Source: Gemmatimonadales bacterium (lineage in GTDB: Bacteria; Gemmatimonadota; Gemmatimonadetes; Gemmatimonadales; GWC2-71-9). From it: a DNA stretch of 8,001 nt. The notes beneath the pieces were generated by a model. That model saw only the letters and a list, made by a program, of their open reading frames with translations, was not told where the DNA came from and did not search any database. The stretch is taken from positions 1-8,001 of the forward strand of contig JACCSE010000538.1 of NCBI GenBank assembly GCA_013813145.1, in the 5' to 3' direction. The position numbers and the translations under genes are program-made. Below, one piece after another: positions 6,395 through 8,001 of the stretch (its first letter is position 1; the number at the start of each line of letters is the position of its first letter).

Positions 6395-7104
6395 CAGTCC
6401 AGCGAAGGCGGGGGCTCCACCGTAACCGACCCCGCCATCCCAACGCCTCCCGCCCCACCGTGCACCGCGCAGTGGTAGCGGTAGACGCCCGGGGTGATGA
6501 ACCGGAAGCTGAGAAACTTGGGGTGGTCGGCCGGGGGCCCCGAGTGGGGAGGCAGGTCGCCGTCGTCCGGCACCACGTTGTGTCCGGCGCTGCCCGGCGG
6601 CCAGAACCAGTTGACGGTGTCGCCGGCGGAGATGGTGATGCTCGCGGGCTCGAAGCGGTTGCCGCCGGCGTTCAGCACTTGAACCGTATTCTCGGCCTCG
6701 GGATCGGGACCGGCGATCGCGAGGAACACGACCGCGGACGGTCCGCCCGGCTGGAGGCTGGCGAAGGCAGCCTGCTCGGCGAATAGATCCTTGAGGATCC
6801 AGGTGGACGCGCCGATTCCGTCGGCGCCCGTGAGCGCGGATGCGGGGGTCAGTGACCCCTCGCCCGTCGACCAGAATACGGCGACCCCCTCCGCGGGCTC
6901 GCCATCGCGGGTGACCTGGACGCGGAGGGACCGCTCCAGCGCCCTGCCGGCTACGCCGACCTGTTCGTCGCCGCTGTCGTTCGGCGCCTTCTGGAGGACG
7001 AAATCCGCGGGGTTCGGCGCCTCGCGGTCCTCCGCGCCGCACCCTGCCAGCAGGCCCAGCCCCCCAGTCAATCCGGCGACCAGTCGCCACCAGGTTCGGC
7101 GCAT
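6394..7104 (-). CDS. Lipoprotein with an Ig-like (Big_1-type) domain and a C-terminal cupredoxin domain
   Basis: The 236-residue protein begins with a type II signal peptide: basic MRRTWWR, a hydrophobic core and lipobox LLAGC with C22 as the predicted lipidated cysteine. Residues about 45-130 resemble a bacterial Ig-like/invasin domain (RVQVTRDGEPAEGVAVFW, then GADGIGASTWIL). Residues about 139-230 are plastocyanin-like. They carry FEPASITISAGDTVNWFW and a complete type I copper ligand set: H175 in GHNVV, C212 and H215 in YHCAVHG, and M223 in GMAGSVTV. The product is probably an envelope-anchored blue-copper protein able to bind copper and possibly shuttle electrons; its redox partner is unknown. 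The ATG lies 8 nt after the stop of the neighbouring lipoprotein gene on the same strand, so the two are very likely co-transcribed. The insertion between H175 and C212 (DGDLPPHSGPPADHP) is fairly long and proline-rich. Confidence 0.9.
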   Translation of the reverse strand: MRRTWWRLVAGLTGGLGLLAGCGAEDREAPNPADFVLQKAPNDSGDEQVGVAGRALERSLRVQVTRDGEPAEGVAVFWSTGEGSLTPASALTGADGIGASTWILKDLFAEQAAFASLQPGGPSAVVFLAIAGPDPEAENTVQVLNAGGNRFEPASITISAGDTVNWFWPPGSAGHNVVPDDGDLPPHSGPPADHPKFLSFRFITPGVYRYHCAVHGGAGGVGMAGSVTVEPPPSLD

Positions 7105-7112
7105 CCCGACAC

Positions 7113-7574
7113 CTAGCGAGCGGGGCGGTTTGCCAGCGGGGGCCCGTCACCGCCGGGAGGCGGATTCGGCACTCCGAGTGCGTTGGCGCTGAATGGCACC
7201 GGAGAGCCGGTGGCGCCGACGAGGCGGGCGTTGGCGGATTGACCGCCCTCGTCAGGACCAAGGGTCCACAGGGTCGTGGCGATCCCGGACGCGTCGGTCA
7301 CGCTGGTCCCGGGGCTGAAGCTGCCGCGGTTGGCGGTGAGCCACTGGACCTCTACATCTGCCTCGGGCTCGCCGTCACGGGTGACGATTACCCGGAGCTC
7401 TGCGTCCAGTTGCTGGCCCGCTTGGCCGGTCTGACCGCTGCCGCTCTCCTCCTCGGTCGCCGCGATCGACAGCGGCGTCGCATTCAACCCGCCGTCGTCG
7501 CTGCAACCGGCCACCATGAACGAGCCGAGCACCAGAGCGGCCGCCGTAAGCCGTATCCTGAACTGCTTGGGCAT
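7113..7574 (-). CDS. Small lipoprotein with an Ig-like (Big_1-type) domain
   Basis: The 153-residue protein starts MPKQFRIRL, followed by a hydrophobic segment and lipobox MVAGC with C24 as the expected lipidation site. An acidic Gly/Ser/Gln linker (about 40-56) leads into an Ig-like domain (about 57-133): ELRVIVTRDGEPEADVEVQW, then TDASGIATTLWTLG. The tail is Pro/Gly-rich. The domain aligns closely with residues about 60-105 of the downstream cupredoxin lipoprotein, including the identical TRDGEP, so the two genes look like a tandem duplication. The reading frame is open further upstream to an ATG at 7697, but the signal peptide fixes the start at 7574, with a GGGGGG stretch just upstream as a weak ribosome site. 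Function is unknown; an envelope structural or adhesion-like role is inference. Confidence 0.85.
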   Translation of the reverse strand: MPKQFRIRLTAAALVLGSFMVAGCSDDGGLNATPLSIAATEEESGSGQTGQAGQQLDAELRVIVTRDGEPEADVEVQWLTANRGSFSPGTSVTDASGIATTLWTLGPDEGGQSANARLVGATGSPVPFSANALGVPNPPPGGDGPPLANRPAR

Positions 7575-7592
7575 GTGAACCCCCCGATCTTC

Positions 7593-7607
7593 GTTTCTGG
7601 AAGAAAC
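7593..7607. promoter_or_regulatory. Palindrome GTTTCT-GGA-AGAAAC, candidate operator
   Basis: This is a perfect 6-bp inverted repeat around a 3-bp centre, unusually AT-rich for this window. It lies 19 bp upstream of the lipoprotein ATG (7574), at or just after the start expected from the candidate minus-strand promoter. It could bind a dimeric regulator, but I do not recognise a family consensus. Confidence 0.3.
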
Positions 7608-7611
7608 CCGT

Positions 7612-7640
7612 AAACTAGGAGACGACGGCCGGGCCCCCAA
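7612..7640 (-). promoter_or_regulatory. Candidate promoter of the lipoprotein pair
   Basis: On the minus strand, TTGGGG (7640-7635) and TAGTTT (7617-7612) are separated by 17 bp, a partial match to a housekeeping sigma -35/-10 pair. It is weak and found only by eye. Confidence 0.22.
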
Positions 7641-7661
7641 GTGGACGCTGCCTGGATCGTC

Positions 7662-7690
7662 CTGCCATCGCCCCCGCGGACTGTTATCTT
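7662..7690 (+). promoter_or_regulatory. Candidate promoter of sucA
   Basis: CTGCCA (7662-7667) and TATCTT (7685-7690) are spaced by 17 bp, each matching four of six consensus positions. This would give a leader of about 60 nt before the sucA ATG at 7756. Support is weak. Confidence 0.22.
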
Positions 7691-7755
7691 CCTCCATTCC
7701 ACATCAGGGTCTTCGGACGCGCCGGGGATCCCGGTTCGTGTGCACATCTGTCGGG

Positions 7756-8001
7756 ATGGTGGGCGTCGTGGATCCGAACGTGTTCGAGACGGCCAACGCG
7801 GGATTCGCGCAGGCGATGTACGAGGAGTTCCTCCGGGACCCCGGCGCTGTGGGGCCGGAATGGCGGAGGCTGTTCGAGAGCGGCGTGGTAGGAGAGCGGC
7901 CCGAGGCCGTAAATGGCGCGGGGCAGCGGGGCAGCGGGGCAGCGGGGCAGGAACAGCACACCGGCGCCCCACTGGCGCCGGAGCAACCTGCCGCCCTGCC
8001 C
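7756..8001 (+). CDS. sucA: 2-oxoglutarate dehydrogenase E1 component (SucA/OdhA), N-terminal part
   Basis: The first 82 codons are present and the frame is open to the window end. The start MVGVVDPNVFETANAGFAQ continues into AMYEEFLRDPGAVGPEWRRLFES. This is the short helical N-terminal domain of thiamine-diphosphate-dependent 2-oxoglutarate dehydrogenase E1, which docks onto the E2 succinyltransferase. The usual family pattern is a '..Y.EELYE.FL.DP..V...WR.FF' helix. A low-complexity linker follows (about residues 48-82), rich in Gly, Ala, Pro and Gln. Its first part is encoded by the GGGGCAGC octamer array. The catalytic thiamine-binding regions lie beyond the window. Starts at ATG 7756, GTG 7759 or GTG 7768 are all possible, as no strong ribosome site is visible. 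It is divergent from the lipoprotein pair across a 181-bp intergenic region. Confidence 0.88.
   Translation, partial: MVGVVDPNVFETANAGFAQAMYEEFLRDPGAVGPEWRRLFESGVVGERPEAVNGAGQRGSGAAGQEQHTGAPLAPEQPAALP
7920..7950. repeat. GGGGCAGC octamer array inside sucA
   Basis: Three full copies and seven bases of a fourth lie in the sucA reading frame and encode Gly/Gln/Arg/Ser/Ala residues (GQRGSGAAGQ) in the linker after the N-terminal helix. Because three 8-bp units equal 24 bp, gain or loss of three units keeps the frame, while one or two units would shift it. Confidence 0.88.

Noticed and set aside
6032..7261. Minus-strand open frame (409 codons) spanning the repeat region and the cupredoxin gene
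   Set aside because: It reads a different frame through the cupredoxin gene and through the inverted repeat; the correct frame shows a lipobox and copper ligands.
7484..7972. Minus-strand frames overlapping the sucA start
   Set aside because: They are antisense to a recognisable E1 N-terminal domain, and their PAAPLPRCP-type peptides come simply from the octamer repeat.

Overview
This is a GC-rich bacterial chromosomal window that looks like ordinary core metabolism plus two exported lipoproteins. Three points suggest a Gram-negative-type heterotroph: lipobox signal peptides, a FadI/FadJ-type (not mitochondrial-type) beta-oxidation pair, and a 2-oxoglutarate dehydrogenase E1 start. The style of the proteins and the short GC-rich tandem repeats are reminiscent of Gemmatimonadota. 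That placement is an impression from memory, not a computed result.

Layout. Positions 1-4373 hold a minus-strand run that reads, in transcription order: a class I SAM methyltransferase (4373-3852), the thiolase fadI (3724-2426), the multifunctional hydratase/dehydrogenase fadJ (2328-199) and the start of a membrane-anchored alpha/beta hydrolase (176 to beyond position 1). The plus-strand glpD (4341-6020) is divergent from the methyltransferase, and their 5' ends appear to overlap. From 6021 to 6393 there is no gene. This stretch is packed with inverted repeats, including a pair of roughly 69-bp arms. Two minus-strand lipoprotein genes follow (7574-7113, then 7104-6394). They share a homologous Ig-like domain, and the downstream one also carries a type I copper (cupredoxin) domain. 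Divergent from them, sucA (2-oxoglutarate dehydrogenase E1) starts at about 7756 and runs off the window.

How the genes work together. FadJ and FadI together perform hydration, oxidation and thiolysis of enoyl-CoA to acetyl-CoA. GlpD feeds glycerol-3-phosphate electrons to the quinone pool and yields DHAP. SucA belongs to the TCA cycle that consumes the acetyl-CoA. The two lipoproteins probably sit on the envelope; their function is unknown beyond likely copper binding in one.

The least ordinary material lies between and inside the genes. An 8-bp tandem repeat occurs almost identically upstream of fadI and inside the sucA coding sequence. A 7-bp repeat builds a perfect 20-bp hairpin between fadI and fadJ. 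A composite inverted-repeat element fills the glpD/cupredoxin intergenic region. I found no CRISPR array, tRNA, rRNA, transposase or defence system, and nothing I would call a new multi-gene system.
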